Shown here: piece after piece, positions 8,348 through 18,552 of the stretch | Position numbering within the stretch: the stretch's first letter is position 1 | Layout of the letters: each line of letters starts with the position of its first letter | From: Pseudomonas sp. B21-048 | Lineage (GTDB): Bacteria; Pseudomonadota; Gammaproteobacteria; Pseudomonadales; Pseudomonadaceae | Reading direction: 5' to 3' | DNA length: 64,000 bases | NCBI RefSeq assembly: GCF_024748615.1 | Contig: NZ_CP087168.1 | Location: forward strand, 2,418,001 to 2,482,000 | Made by a program: the position numbers and the translations under genes | The notes under the pieces: generated by a model | What the model was told of the DNA's origin: nothing | The model's database searches: none | Seen by the model: only the letters and a program-made list of their open reading frames with translations

Positions 8348-10058
8348 CGAGCAACAACGGGCGCTGGCCGGGTTACTCGGCTTAGGCAACCACTCGGCGC
8401 GCAAGAGTCATTACCCGGAACTGGCCGCGCGCCTGGATGAACTGGAAACCGAACGCAACCGCTACAAATGGCTGTTCGAAAACGCGGTACACGGGATCTT
8501 CCAGGCCAGCCTGCAGGAAGGCATGCGCGCCGCCAACCCGGCGCTGGCGCGGATGCTCGGCTATCAGGACCCTCAGGACGTGCTGTTTTCCCTGACGGAC
8601 TTGGCCGGCACGCTGTTCGTCGGCGGGGCGCAAGAGCTGGAAAGCATCGGCGAAATGCTTCAGCGCGAAGGCAGCTTGTTAGGTTATGAAACCCAGCTGC
8701 GGCGCAAGGACGGCAGCGTCCTCGACGTATTGATGAACTTGCTGCTCAAACCGGATCAGGAAGGTTTGGTGGAGGGCTTTGTCGCCGATATCACCGAACG
8801 AAAACTCGCTCAACAGCGCCTGCAACAACTCAATGACGAACTGGAGCAGCGGGTCACCGCGCGCACCAACGAGTTGCTGGACGCCAACCGCAATCTGCAA
8901 CAGCAGATCACCCAGCGCAAACAGATCGCCGAAGCCTTACGCGATGCCCGTGATGCCGCCGAGGCGGCCAATCGCAGCAAGGACAAATACCTCGCGGCCG
9001 CCAGTCACGACTTGCTGCAACCGCTCAATGCCGCGCGTTTGCTGATCTCGACCTTGCGCGAACGCAAACTGCCCGACGTCGAGCAGGTGCTGGTGGAGCG
9101 CACACATCAGGCGCTGGAAGGGGCCGAAGACTTGCTCACCGATCTGCTGGATATTTCCCGGCTCGATCAGGCCGCGGTGAAGCCGGACATTGCCCTGTAC
9201 CGCCTCGATGAATTGTTCGCGCCACTGGTCTCGGAGTTTCAATCGGTGGCCGCGGCAGCCGGGTTGAACCTGCGGGTGCGCATGGGCGATTACGCCATTC
9301 ATACCGACTTGCGCCTGATGACCCGAATCCTGCGCAACTTCCTCAGCAATGCCTGCCGTTACACCGACGAAGGCTGCATTCTGCTGGGGGCAAGACGCCG
9401 GGGCGATGCGCTGCGTATCGAAGTCTGGGACACCGGGCGCGGGATTCCTGCGGATCGTCTTGACTCGATCTTCCTCGAATTCAACCAACTGGATGTCGGG
9501 CGCGCCGCCGATCGCAAGGGCGTGGGCCTGGGACTGGCGATTGTCGAACGCATCGCGAAGATCCTCGACTACAAGATTCAGGTGCATTCGCGGCCGGGGC
9601 GCGGTTCGATGTTCAGCATCGAAGTGCCGATTTCCCATGAGATTCCACTGCCGATCAGTCAGGTCGCGCCGCAGCCGAGTACCGGCAACCCGCTGCCGGG
9701 CCGACGTCTGTTGGTGCTGGACAATGAAGTCAGCATTCTTGAAAGCATGAGCGCGCTGCTCGGGCAGTGGGGCTGCGAGGTGGTCACGGCCACCGACGAG
9801 GCCACCGCGTTGGTGGCTTTGCAGGGACAGGCGCCGGAACTGATTCTGGCGGACTATCACCTCGACCACGGGGTGGTGGGCTGTGAAGTGGTTCGGCATC
9901 TGCGCGAGCATTTCAACCAGACGATTCCGGCGGTGATCATCACCGCCGACCGCACCGATCAGTGTCGGCGCTCATTGCAGCGCCTCGACGCGCCGCTGCT
10001 GAATAAACCAGTGAAGCCCGGCAAGTTGCGCGCGGTGTTGAGTCAGCTTTTGGCGTAG
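8331..10058 (+). CDS. Hybrid sensor histidine kinase with PAS and receiver domains (ErcS-like)
   Basis: 575 residues, no membrane segment, so cytoplasmic. A PAS domain lies at about 45-160 and a helical coiled region at 160-215. The phospho-acceptor His226 is in AAASHDLLQPLNAARL. The ATP-binding domain shows the N box (NFLSNACRYTDEG), DTGRGIP and GVGLGLAI. A C-terminal receiver (about 457-575) has LVLDNE, the acceptor Asp508 in ILADYHL, and the lysine in NKPVKPG. ATG 8331 lies inside the end of ercA, giving translational coupling. Position and domain order match ErcS-family kinases that govern quinoprotein alcohol oxidation; the cognate response regulator is not in this window. Confidence 0.85.
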   Translation: MAKPSDEQQRALAGLLGLGNHSARKSHYPELAARLDELETERNRYKWLFENAVHGIFQASLQEGMRAANPALARMLGYQDPQDVLFSLTDLAGTLFVGGAQELESIGEMLQREGSLLGYETQLRRKDGSVLDVLMNLLLKPDQEGLVEGFVADITERKLAQQRLQQLNDELEQRVTARTNELLDANRNLQQQITQRKQIAEALRDARDAAEAANRSKDKYLAAASHDLLQPLNAARLLISTLRERKLPDVEQVLVERTHQALEGAEDLLTDLLDISRLDQAAVKPDIALYRLDELFAPLVSEFQSVAAAAGLNLRVRMGDYAIHTDLRLMTRILRNFLSNACRYTDEGCILLGARRRGDALRIEVWDTGRGIPADRLDSIFLEFNQLDVGRAADRKGVGLGLAIVERIAKILDYKIQVHSRPGRGSMFSIEVPISHEIPLPISQVAPQPSTGNPLPGRRLLVLDNEVSILESMSALLGQWGCEVVTATDEATALVALQGQAPELILADYHLDHGVVGCEVVRHLREHFNQTIPAVIITADRTDQCRRSLQRLDAPLLNKPVKPGKLRAVLSQLLA

Positions 10059-10065
10059 CGATCTT

Positions 10066-10926
10066 TCAGGCGGTAATCATCGGGGGCAGGGTGCCCAGTA
10101 GCGAAACCGCGCCCACCGCGCCAATGCCCAGTAACCACTCCAGTACGACGCTGGTATGCAACAAGTCCGGACGCTGCTGGCAATCCTTGATCCGCAGCCG
10201 ATTGAACAGTGCCAACCCCAACATCCCGACCACCAACACAACCTTGATCAACAGGATCAGCGCAAACCCCGATAGCAACGGCATTGGCCAGAACATGCCG
10301 GTCAATACCCGCACGTTGATCAGCCCGGTCATCACCAGTCCCGCCACCAAGGCGTAACCGATCCCGCTGAAGCGTTGCAGTATCGCGCTCAAGGGATGAT
10401 CAATCGGTTGGCGCAGGATTATCACCAGCAACATCAACCCGCCGAGCCAGGCGCCGACGCAGGCCAGGTGAATGATCTGGTTGAGGATCAGCCATTGACC
10501 TTGCAAGCCATCGAGCATGGCGCCATGACCGACCGGCGCCAGCGTTGCCAGCAGCAGGCTGGAAAGGCTGATGCGCCAAAACGTACTGGAACGCCAAGGC
10601 GTCAGCAGCAGGGCCATGAGCAACAGATTGAGCAGCAGATGCCAGCGCCAGACCTGACCGAAAAAGGTATTGCTCAGCACCAGGCCTAGCGTCGCCGGAT
10701 CGAATGCCGCGTCCGCGGAGCCGGCCATGCTGGCGGTGATCAGCAGCAACCAGCCGACGCCACTGATTAACGCCATAGCGGTAAGCCAGCGGGTCACTCG
10801 CGCCAGCGGCGGATCCAGCCACGCGGTTTCACGGCCCAACAGCAGAGGCCTGAACACCCAGGCCCCGAACAGCATCAGCACCATGGTGAAATGCACAAAG
10901 CGGCACAGCACCAACGCATCGGTCAT
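10066..10926 (-). CDS. copD: CopD-family copper resistance membrane protein
   Basis: 286 residues with about eight hydrophobic segments (for example VLCRFVHFTMVLMLFGAWVF at the start and LLGIGAVGAVSLLGTLPPMI at the end). CopD proteins sit in the inner membrane and work with periplasmic CopC in copper uptake or handling. The early His of CRFVHF and the HLLLNLLLMALL segment fit the family. It follows copC with a 3-base gap on the same strand, a two-gene operon. Its end faces the kinase gene with 7 bases between. Confidence 0.88.
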   Translation of the reverse strand: MTDALVLCRFVHFTMVLMLFGAWVFRPLLLGRETAWLDPPLARVTRWLTAMALISGVGWLLLITASMAGSADAAFDPATLGLVLSNTFFGQVWRWHLLLNLLLMALLLTPWRSSTFWRISLSSLLLATLAPVGHGAMLDGLQGQWLILNQIIHLACVGAWLGGLMLLVIILRQPIDHPLSAILQRFSGIGYALVAGLVMTGLINVRVLTGMFWPMPLLSGFALILLIKVVLVVGMLGLALFNRLRIKDCQQRPDLLHTSVVLEWLLGIGAVGAVSLLGTLPPMITA

Positions 10927-10929
10927 GAA

Positions 10930-11295
10930 TTACTGACCTACCTTGAAGCGATAGGCGCCTTCGCTTTTATGGGTGTCGACCGACACCGCGTGCCATTCGA
11001 CTTTGTAATCGCCAGCGGCCAACGGCGCGGCCGGAGTGACGATCAGGGTTTTCTTGTCGCTGCCTTCGGTGGCGAGTTTTTTTACCGGGACGTCGGCGCC
11101 GTCCTTGCTGATCGTCACTTTGGTGAACGTCGCTTCAATCCCTTCAGAAAACTTCAGACGCAGTTCCGATGGCGCGCTGACGGTGCTATCGGCCGCCGGG
11201 GTCTGGCTTTTCAGGTGCGCGTGGGCAAACACTGACGAGGCGGCGAACAGCGAGCCGAGAAGGGCGGTGGTGGTCAGGGCGTTCTTGAGCAGCAT
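10930..11295 (-). CDS. copC: CopC, periplasmic copper-binding protein
   Basis: 121 residues with a clear signal peptide cleaved after ...SVFA (residue 24), which would leave a mature N-terminus of HAHLKS. The N-terminal His together with Asp and His of SVDTHKSEG forms the Cu(II) site of CopC proteins. The methionine-rich Cu(I) loop of plasmid CopC is absent, so this is the Cu(II)-only type. The single Ig-like fold matches the usual mature size of about 100 residues. It is first in a copC-copD pair. Confidence 0.93.
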   Translation of the reverse strand: MLLKNALTTTALLGSLFAASSVFAHAHLKSQTPAADSTVSAPSELRLKFSEGIEATFTKVTISKDGADVPVKKLATEGSDKKTLIVTPAAPLAAGDYKVEWHAVSVDTHKSEGAYRFKVGQ

Positions 11296-11433
11296 CGTGA
11301 AGACCTCGGAGGCAGTTTCAAAGAGGCGGCCAGTTTACCTGTCGCTGGAGCGCTGTACGAAGTTTCGTTTTCCCCTGTCGCCCGATCCAGAGCGGATGCT
11401 AGTCTTGATCAATGCTGTTGTCAGGGAGCCCTC

Positions 11434-12054
11434 ATGGGCAATCACAAGATCGAGATTCGTCGCAGTAACGTCGAAAAAATCCTGCTGGGGGCCGAAAAAG
11501 TCTTCGCCGAAAAAGGTTTCGGCAGCACCGCCATGGCCGACATCGCCGCCGAAGTGCAACTGCCGCGTTCCAACCTGCATTACTACTTCAGCACCAAGAG
11601 TGAGCTGTACAGCGCGGTGCTCCTGGGTTTGCTGGAGGTCTGGAAGAAGGACGCCCTGTGCTTCGAGACGTTCGACGACCCGCGTGTGGTGCTCAGCAGC
11701 TACATCCGCGCCAAGATGAATCATTCCCGCAGCCGGCCGTACGGTTCGAAAGTCTGGGCCAACGAAATCATCCACGGCGCGCCGACACTGGGTGAGAAAC
11801 TGGACGCCAGCCTGTACGACTGGGCCAAGATGAAAGAAGCGAAAATTCGCCAGTGGGTGGAAGACAAACGCATCCTGCCGGTGGAACCTTCCAGCCTGCT
11901 GTACATGATCTGGGCCTCGACCCAGCACTACGCCGACTTTGACCACCAGGTGAATATTCTTAACGATCACCAGCCGCTGTCGGACATGCAGTTCGAGCGG
12001 GCGGTGCAGACGGTGACCAGTGTGATATTGCGTGGGATCGGGTTGGAGCCATAA
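11434..12054 (+). CDS. rutR: TetR-family regulator, RutR type
   Basis: 206 residues. An N-terminal TetR helix-turn-helix (about 15-60: AEKVFAEKGFGSTAMADIAA then LPRSNLHYYFSTKSEL) is followed by a C-terminal ligand domain with LLYMIWASTQHYADFDHQV, the signature of RutR/YcdC, the pyrimidine-sensing regulator. A CAGGGAG ribosome site precedes ATG 11434. It is convergent with preA, 19 bases away, and begins the pyrimidine-degradation region, so control of preTA, hydA and the transporter in response to uracil or thymine is the reasonable inference. Confidence 0.85.
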   Translation: MGNHKIEIRRSNVEKILLGAEKVFAEKGFGSTAMADIAAEVQLPRSNLHYYFSTKSELYSAVLLGLLEVWKKDALCFETFDDPRVVLSSYIRAKMNHSRSRPYGSKVWANEIIHGAPTLGEKLDASLYDWAKMKEAKIRQWVEDKRILPVEPSSLLYMIWASTQHYADFDHQVNILNDHQPLSDMQFERAVQTVTSVILRGIGLEP

Positions 12055-12073
12055 GTCAAAAGATCTTCAACGA

Positions 12074-13348
12074 TCAAACAGCAACATGGTACGGATTCCT
12101 CGGATCATGGTCCCAATCCAGAAACGGCTTGCCGGTCTCCATCGGCACCATCTCGATGCAATCCTGCACCGGGCAGGTGATCTGGCACAGGTTGCACCCC
12201 ACGCACTCATCATCGATCACTTCATATTTATGCGTCCCGTCCGCCTGCTTAAGGCTCGCAATCGCCTGGTGCGAGGTGTCTTCGCAAGCAATGTGACAAC
12301 GACCGCAACCAATGCACGCCTCCTGATCAATCTTCGCAATTACCTGATAGTTCATGTCCAGGTACTTCCAGTCCGTGGTATTGCCCACTGCTCGCCCGGT
12401 AAACTGCGACACGCTGGCGTAGCCCTGACTGTCCATCCAGCGTGATAAACCGTCCTTCATCTCCTCGACAATCCGGAAACCATGCAGCATCGCCGCCGTG
12501 CACACCTGCACCGCGCCGCTGCCCAGCGCAATGAATTCCGCCGCATCGCGCCAACTGCCAATCCCGCCAATGCCACAGATAGGCAAGCCTTGGGTCTGCG
12601 GATCGCGGGCGATTTCGGCGACCATGTTCAGCGCAATCGGCTTCACCGCCGAGCCGCAATAACCGCCATGGGTGCTTTGGCTGCCGACGGCGGGATTGGC
12701 GACCATGCGTTCCAGGTTGACGCTGGTGATCGAGTTGATGGTGTTGATCAGCGACACCGCATCAGCCCCGCCCCGGTAAGCGGCACGGGCGGCGACGCGG
12801 ATGTCGGTGATGTTCGGCGTGAGCTTGACGATCACTGGCAGCGAGCAATAAGTCTTGCACCAGCGGGTGACCTGTTCGACGTATTCCGGCACCTGGCCGA
12901 CCGCTGCGCCCATGCCCCGTTCCGGCATGCCGTGGGGGCAGCCGAAGTTCAGTTCGATGCCATCGGCTCCGGTGGCTTCCACCAGCGGCAGGATGTTTTT
13001 CCACGACTCTTCGACACAGGGCACCATCAGCGACACGATCAGCGCACGGTCCGGCCAGTCCTTTTTGACCTGGGTGATTTCCCGCAGGTTGATGTCCAGC
13101 GAACGGTCGGTGATCAGTTCAATGTTGTTAAAACCAAGCACCTCCCGATTAGCCCCGAAGTGCGCCGAGTAACGCGACGACACGTTGACCGCCGCCGGGT
13201 CCTCACCCAGGGTTTTCCAGACCACGCCGCCCCAGCCAGCCTCAAACGCGCGGACCACGTTGTAGGCTTTGTCGGTCGGCGGCGCGGAAGCCAGCCAGAA
13301 CGGATTGGGGGCTTTGATGCCGGCGAAAACAATCGAGAGATCGGCCAT
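12074..13348 (-). CDS. preA: NAD-dependent dihydropyrimidine dehydrogenase, PreA subunit
   Basis: 424 residues. Catalytic subunit that reduces uracil and thymine to the 5,6-dihydro forms, the first step of reductive pyrimidine breakdown. The N-terminal FMN barrel shows FAGIKAPNPFWLASAPPT and ELNFGCPHGMPERGMG, like dihydroorotate dehydrogenases. The C-terminus has two 4Fe-4S motifs, CIGCGRCHIAC and CVGCNLCQITCPV. It begins at ATG 13348, directly against the stop of preT (13349), so the two subunits are translated together. Confidence 0.95.
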   Translation of the reverse strand: MADLSIVFAGIKAPNPFWLASAPPTDKAYNVVRAFEAGWGGVVWKTLGEDPAAVNVSSRYSAHFGANREVLGFNNIELITDRSLDINLREITQVKKDWPDRALIVSLMVPCVEESWKNILPLVEATGADGIELNFGCPHGMPERGMGAAVGQVPEYVEQVTRWCKTYCSLPVIVKLTPNITDIRVAARAAYRGGADAVSLINTINSITSVNLERMVANPAVGSQSTHGGYCGSAVKPIALNMVAEIARDPQTQGLPICGIGGIGSWRDAAEFIALGSGAVQVCTAAMLHGFRIVEEMKDGLSRWMDSQGYASVSQFTGRAVGNTTDWKYLDMNYQVIAKIDQEACIGCGRCHIACEDTSHQAIASLKQADGTHKYEVIDDECVGCNLCQITCPVQDCIEMVPMETGKPFLDWDHDPRNPYHVAV

Positions 13349-14716
13349 TTACGCAGCCTCCACGTTGAGCATGAGTTGAGCGTTGATGGCCTCGGCGGCC
13401 AGCTTGCCGTGCTGCACGGCCTGCACGGTGAGGTCCTGATCGAGGCTGGTGCAGTCGCCGCCGGCATACACCCCGGGAATGCTGGTGCGCAGCTGTTCGT
13501 CGACGAGGATGCGATCGCCCTGACGCTTGAGTTCACGGGCCAGCGGATCGGCGAGGGCGCTGCCGTCGAAAGCCTGGCCGATGGCTTTGAAGATCGCATC
13601 GGTGGCCAGTTCGAAGGTTTCGCCGGTGGTTTGCAGGCGACCTTCCACCAACCGGGTGCGAGCGAAGCGCATGCCGCGCACGTTGCCCTGATCGTCGAGC
13701 AACACCTCTTCGGGTTGCGCCCAAGTCAGCAGGCGCACCTGATTGGCTTTGGCGATGTCCTGTTCGTGATCGGTGGCGCCCATGTCCTCGGCGCCACGGC
13801 GGTACACCAGATTCACGTCGCGAGCGCCGAGGCGGGCCATTTGCACGGCCATGTCGATGGCGGTATTGCCGGCACCGAGGACGATGCAGTGCTCGGCCAG
13901 TGGTAGTTGCGTCAGGTCATCGGCCTGGCGCAGTTCGCGGATGTAGTCGGTGGCGGCGAGCAGGCCGGGGGCATCCTCGTGGGCTAGCCCCAACTGTTTG
14001 CTGGCGGCCAGGCCAAGACCGAGGAACACCGCGTCGAATTGCTGATGCAGTTCAATGAGGGTCAGGTTGTCGCCGAGCTTCTGCCCGTGGCGAATCTCGA
14101 TCCCGCCAATCCCCATCAGGAACTCAAGCTCCTTCTGCGCGTAATCGTCCACCAGTTTGTACTTGGCGATTCCGTATTCGTTGAGGCCGCCAGCCTTTTC
14201 CCGCGCCTCGAAAATCACCACGTCGTGGCCGTGCATCGCGCTGCGGTGCGCACAGGACAAACCGGCCGGGCCGGCACCCACCACGGCAATGCGCTTGCCG
14301 GTTGCGGCGGCGCGCTGGAACGGGTGTTCGCTGAAGTGTGCGTTGTCCACGGCGTAGCGTTGCAACAGGCCGATCAGCACCGGCGCGCATTCCTGAGCGT
14401 TGTTGCGCACGCAGGCTTGCTGGCACAGGATCTCCGTCGGACAGACCCGGGCACAACTGCCGCCGAGAATGTTGGCCGAGAGGATTTTCTGCGCGGCGCC
14501 CTGAACGTTTTCCTGATGGATATTGCGAATGAACGACGGAATATCGATGTCGCTCGGACAGGCATTCACGCACGGCGCGTCGTAGCAATACAGGCAACGC
14601 GAGGCTTCCAGATGCGCCTGACGGTCGTTGAGTGGCGGCGCCAGATCGGTGAAATGACCGGCGAGGGCGGCCGCGTCCTCTTGGGGATGTGGGAGATGGT
14701 TCAAAGTCTTGATCAC
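13349..14716 (-). CDS. preT: NAD-dependent dihydropyrimidine dehydrogenase, PreT subunit
   Basis: Flavin subunit that takes electrons from NADH and passes them to PreA. 455 residues from GTG 14716, chosen because GAGG precedes it at the right distance. The open frame continues to an ATG at 14794, but those residues are encoded by the neighbouring REP repeat. The N-terminal region has iron-sulfur cysteines (CLYCYDAPCVNACP; CARVCPTEILCQQAC). Next come the FAD site VGAGPAGLSCAH and the pyridine nucleotide site LGAGNTAIDMA; GVYAGGDC lies near the end. This layout is shared with the small subunit of glutamate synthase. Confidence 0.94.
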   Translation of the reverse strand: MIKTLNHLPHPQEDAAALAGHFTDLAPPLNDRQAHLEASRCLYCYDAPCVNACPSDIDIPSFIRNIHQENVQGAAQKILSANILGGSCARVCPTEILCQQACVRNNAQECAPVLIGLLQRYAVDNAHFSEHPFQRAAATGKRIAVVGAGPAGLSCAHRSAMHGHDVVIFEAREKAGGLNEYGIAKYKLVDDYAQKELEFLMGIGGIEIRHGQKLGDNLTLIELHQQFDAVFLGLGLAASKQLGLAHEDAPGLLAATDYIRELRQADDLTQLPLAEHCIVLGAGNTAIDMAVQMARLGARDVNLVYRRGAEDMGATDHEQDIAKANQVRLLTWAQPEEVLLDDQGNVRGMRFARTRLVEGRLQTTGETFELATDAIFKAIGQAFDGSALADPLARELKRQGDRILVDEQLRTSIPGVYAGGDCTSLDQDLTVQAVQHGKLAAEAINAQLMLNVEAA

Positions 14717-14759
14717 GGTGTTGACCTCACGGTTATTTGAGGTACTGCCTCTGGTGAGC

Positions 14760-14866
14760 TGATCGTTCCCACGCTCTGCGTGGGAATGCCTCAAGGGACG
14801 CTCCGCGTTCCAATGGGACGCAGAGCGTCCCGGGCTGCATTCCCACGCAGAGCGTGGGAACGATCA
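14760..14866. repeat. REP-type double-hairpin repeat, copy 2
   Basis: Same design as at 105. Outer arms TGATCGTTCCCACGCTCTGC and its near complement (GCAGAGCGTGGGAACGATCA) enclose GGGACGCTCCGCG and its partner. It fills most of the gap between hydA and preT and may decouple the two transcripts. Confidence 0.9.
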
Positions 14867-14875
14867 TTGGTAAAG

Positions 14876-16354
<1,479 letters not shown>

Positions 16355-16512
16355 CTAAATGTTTTATAGGTAGCAGACGCCAATTGGTGTATTCCTGTCA
16401 GCGCTGTCAAGAATAGACGCTAGCTGCAGTTCGTCGATTGAGCAAGCATATTTTTTATAAGCTTATTACCGTTTTAATTTATTGAAAAATAAAGAAAAAA
16501 ACTGAAAATCAC

Positions 16513-16540
16513 CAAAATGGTGAGGTCTCTCACCATTTTG
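16513..16540. promoter_or_regulatory. Inverted repeat, candidate operator in the hydA-transporter region
   Basis: CAAAATGGTGAG, loop GTCT, CTCACCATTTTG: perfect 12-base arms. A TTGACA box begins 7 bases later, at 16547, reading rightward. The symmetry fits a dimeric regulator such as the nearby RutR-type protein; no run of T follows, which argues against a terminator. Binding is inference only. Confidence 0.45.
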
Positions 16541-16607
16541 ACGCACTTGACAGGTTCCAAAAATAGACGAGATTTTCTATGAGAAATCAGCCGTTTGAGG
16601 AGGGTCT

Positions 16608-16661
16608 ATGGTTGAGGTCGCAGTCTTTCAAAAAAGATCGACGCACCAGATTGAGTCCTGA
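16608..16661 (+). CDS. Possible 17-residue leader peptide
   Basis: An ATG at 16608 stands 5 bases after a strong GAGGAGG ribosome site and opens a 17-codon frame (MVEVAVFQKRSTHQIES) ending at TGA 16659-16661. It lies about 280 bases before the transporter start. The ribosome site is the only support; there is no family match and the peptide may not be made. Confidence 0.25.
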   Translation: MVEVAVFQKRSTHQIES

Positions 16662-16938
16662 CTGTTCGGACAACTTGCCTGACATTCGGCCTGAGTGGCA
16701 CGGCAACTCACCCGCGGATTCAATAGTTGGATAAATAAAGCTGATTAACATCAGTTGGTTAGCGAAATTTCATGGCACTGCATGATGCGTAAGCGGGGCA
16801 CCCGGCACGTTTATTGATGCCGCCGCTGACACCTTGGCCGTCCCTGAAAGTTGTCAGTTTCTCCGGCCATCGTCCGGCTCGCGCGCCTCGCGCCAGCCCC
16901 CGATGAGCAAAAATAATCAAAAGAATAATGGAGCGGCC

Positions 16939-18423
16939 ATGCAACAGATCAGATCGCAAGTGACCGAGCGCGACGGCTTGTTCGAGCTCGAAGCCGGCAG
17001 CGATGTCCTCGACAGTCCCCGTTACAACCACGACATGGCACCGACCAAGGTGCACGAGCGAACCTGGAACAAATGGCACATCACCGCCTTATGGGTCGGC
17101 ATGGCGATCTGCGTGCCGACCTACACCCTCGGCGGCGTGCTCACTGCCTACTTCGGCCTGACCGTCGGCGAAGCGCTGCTGGCGATTCTGTTCGCCAACA
17201 TCATCGTACTGATTCCGCTGACCCTGAACGCCTTCCCCGGCACCCAATACGGCATCCCATTCCCGGTGTTGCTGCGCTCGTCCTTCGGCATCCTCGGCTC
17301 CAACATTCCGTGCTTGATCCGTGCCCTGGTGGCGTGCGGCTGGTTCGGCATCCAGACGATGTTCGGCGGGCTGGCGATTCACCTGTTTCTCGGTTCGGTG
17401 TTCGATGACTGGAAAGCCCTCGGCGGTACCGGTGAAGTCATCGGTTTCATGCTGTTCTGGGCCTTGAATCTGTGGGTGGTGATTCGCGGCGCGGACTCGA
17501 TCAAATGGCTGGAAACCCTTTCGGCGCCGTTGTTGGTGCTGGTGGGCGTGGGGCTGTTGGTGTGGGCGATGCCGAACATATCGATGAACGAATTGATGGC
17601 GATCCCGGCCAAGCGTCCGGAAGGGGCCAGCGTGGTCAGTTACTTCGCCGCTGGACTGACTGCGATGGTCGGGTTCTGGGCCACCTTGTCGCTAAACATT
17701 CCGGACTTCAGCCGCTATGCGAAAAGCCAGAAGGATCAGATCGTCGGGCAGATCATGGGCTTGCCCCTGACCATGTTCCTGTTCGCCTCCCTTGGCGTGG
17801 TAATGACAGCCGCTTCGGTAAAGCTGGTGGGCGTCACGGTTTCTGATCCGGTCACCCTGATTGGCCATATCCAGAGCCCGGTCTGGGTTGCACTGGCCAT
17901 GGCGCTGATCATCATCGCCACGTTGTCGACCAACACCGCGGCCAACATCGTTTCGCCGACCAACGACTTCCAGAACGTTGCGCCCAAGATCATCAACCGC
18001 ACCAAAGCCGTAATCCTCACGGGGCTGGTCGGATTGGCGCTGATGGCCCATGAACTGTTGAAGAAGCTGGGGCTGATCGTTTCGGATTTGAGCCTGGAAA
18101 CGGTGTATTCCAACTGGCTGCTGGGCTATTCGAGCTTGTTGGGCCCGATCGCCGGAATCATGGTGGTGGACTATTTCCTGATCAAGAAGCAGCAACTGGA
18201 TTTGGCTGGCCTTTATCGTGACGACGTTTACCCAGCGTGGAACTGGCTCGGCTTCATCGCGTTCGGCGTGCCGGTGGCGTTGACGCTGCTGTCGCTGGGC
18301 AGCGATGCGTTCAGCTGGTTCTACAGCTACGGCTGGTTCACCGGCTCGGTCCTTGGTGGGCTGATCTATTACGGATTGAGCGTGATGCGGCCGACCCCGT
18401 CAGTCGCGAAGTCCACGGTTTGA
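16939..18423 (+). CDS. NCS1-family nucleobase transporter
   Basis: 494 residues with about twelve membrane segments. Nucleobase:cation symporter-1 proteins import uracil, cytosine, allantoin or hydantoins. The family's first helix region (NKWHITALWVGMAICVPTYT) and the NIPDFSRYAKS segment are present. Start: ATG 16939 has TGGAG seven bases before it; ATG 16903 and 16834 are in frame but lack a good ribosome site. Its position between dihydropyrimidinase and carbamoyl hydrolase genes points to pyrimidine or dihydropyrimidine uptake. Its TGA stop is the first three bases of a REP-type repeat. Confidence 0.9.
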   Translation: MQQIRSQVTERDGLFELEAGSDVLDSPRYNHDMAPTKVHERTWNKWHITALWVGMAICVPTYTLGGVLTAYFGLTVGEALLAILFANIIVLIPLTLNAFPGTQYGIPFPVLLRSSFGILGSNIPCLIRALVACGWFGIQTMFGGLAIHLFLGSVFDDWKALGGTGEVIGFMLFWALNLWVVIRGADSIKWLETLSAPLLVLVGVGLLVWAMPNISMNELMAIPAKRPEGASVVSYFAAGLTAMVGFWATLSLNIPDFSRYAKSQKDQIVGQIMGLPLTMFLFASLGVVMTAASVKLVGVTVSDPVTLIGHIQSPVWVALAMALIIIATLSTNTAANIVSPTNDFQNVAPKIINRTKAVILTGLVGLALMAHELLKKLGLIVSDLSLETVYSNWLLGYSSLLGPIAGIMVVDYFLIKKQQLDLAGLYRDDVYPAWNWLGFIAFGVPVALTLLSLGSDAFSWFYSYGWFTGSVLGGLIYYGLSVMRPTPSVAKSTV

Positions 18424-18529
18424 TCGTACCCACGCTCCGCGTGGGAATGCAGCCCGGGACGCTCCGCGTCCCAGAAGCGGACGCAGAGCGTCCACGGATG
18501 AATTCCCACGCAGAGCGTGGGAACGATCA
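18421..18529. repeat. REP-type double-hairpin repeat, copy 3, overlapping a stop codon
   Basis: Full copy of the 110-bp family, beginning TGATCGTACCCACGC and ending GTGGGAACGATCA. The opening TGA is the stop codon of the transporter gene. The repeat fills almost all the space up to the ribosome site of the next gene. Confidence 0.9.
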
Positions 18530-18552
18530 GAAGAAAAACTGAGGAGATCACC

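Noticed and set aside
12482..13906. 474-codon plus-strand open frame across preA and preT
   Set aside because: It crosses two genuine genes on the other strand and shows no domain pattern.
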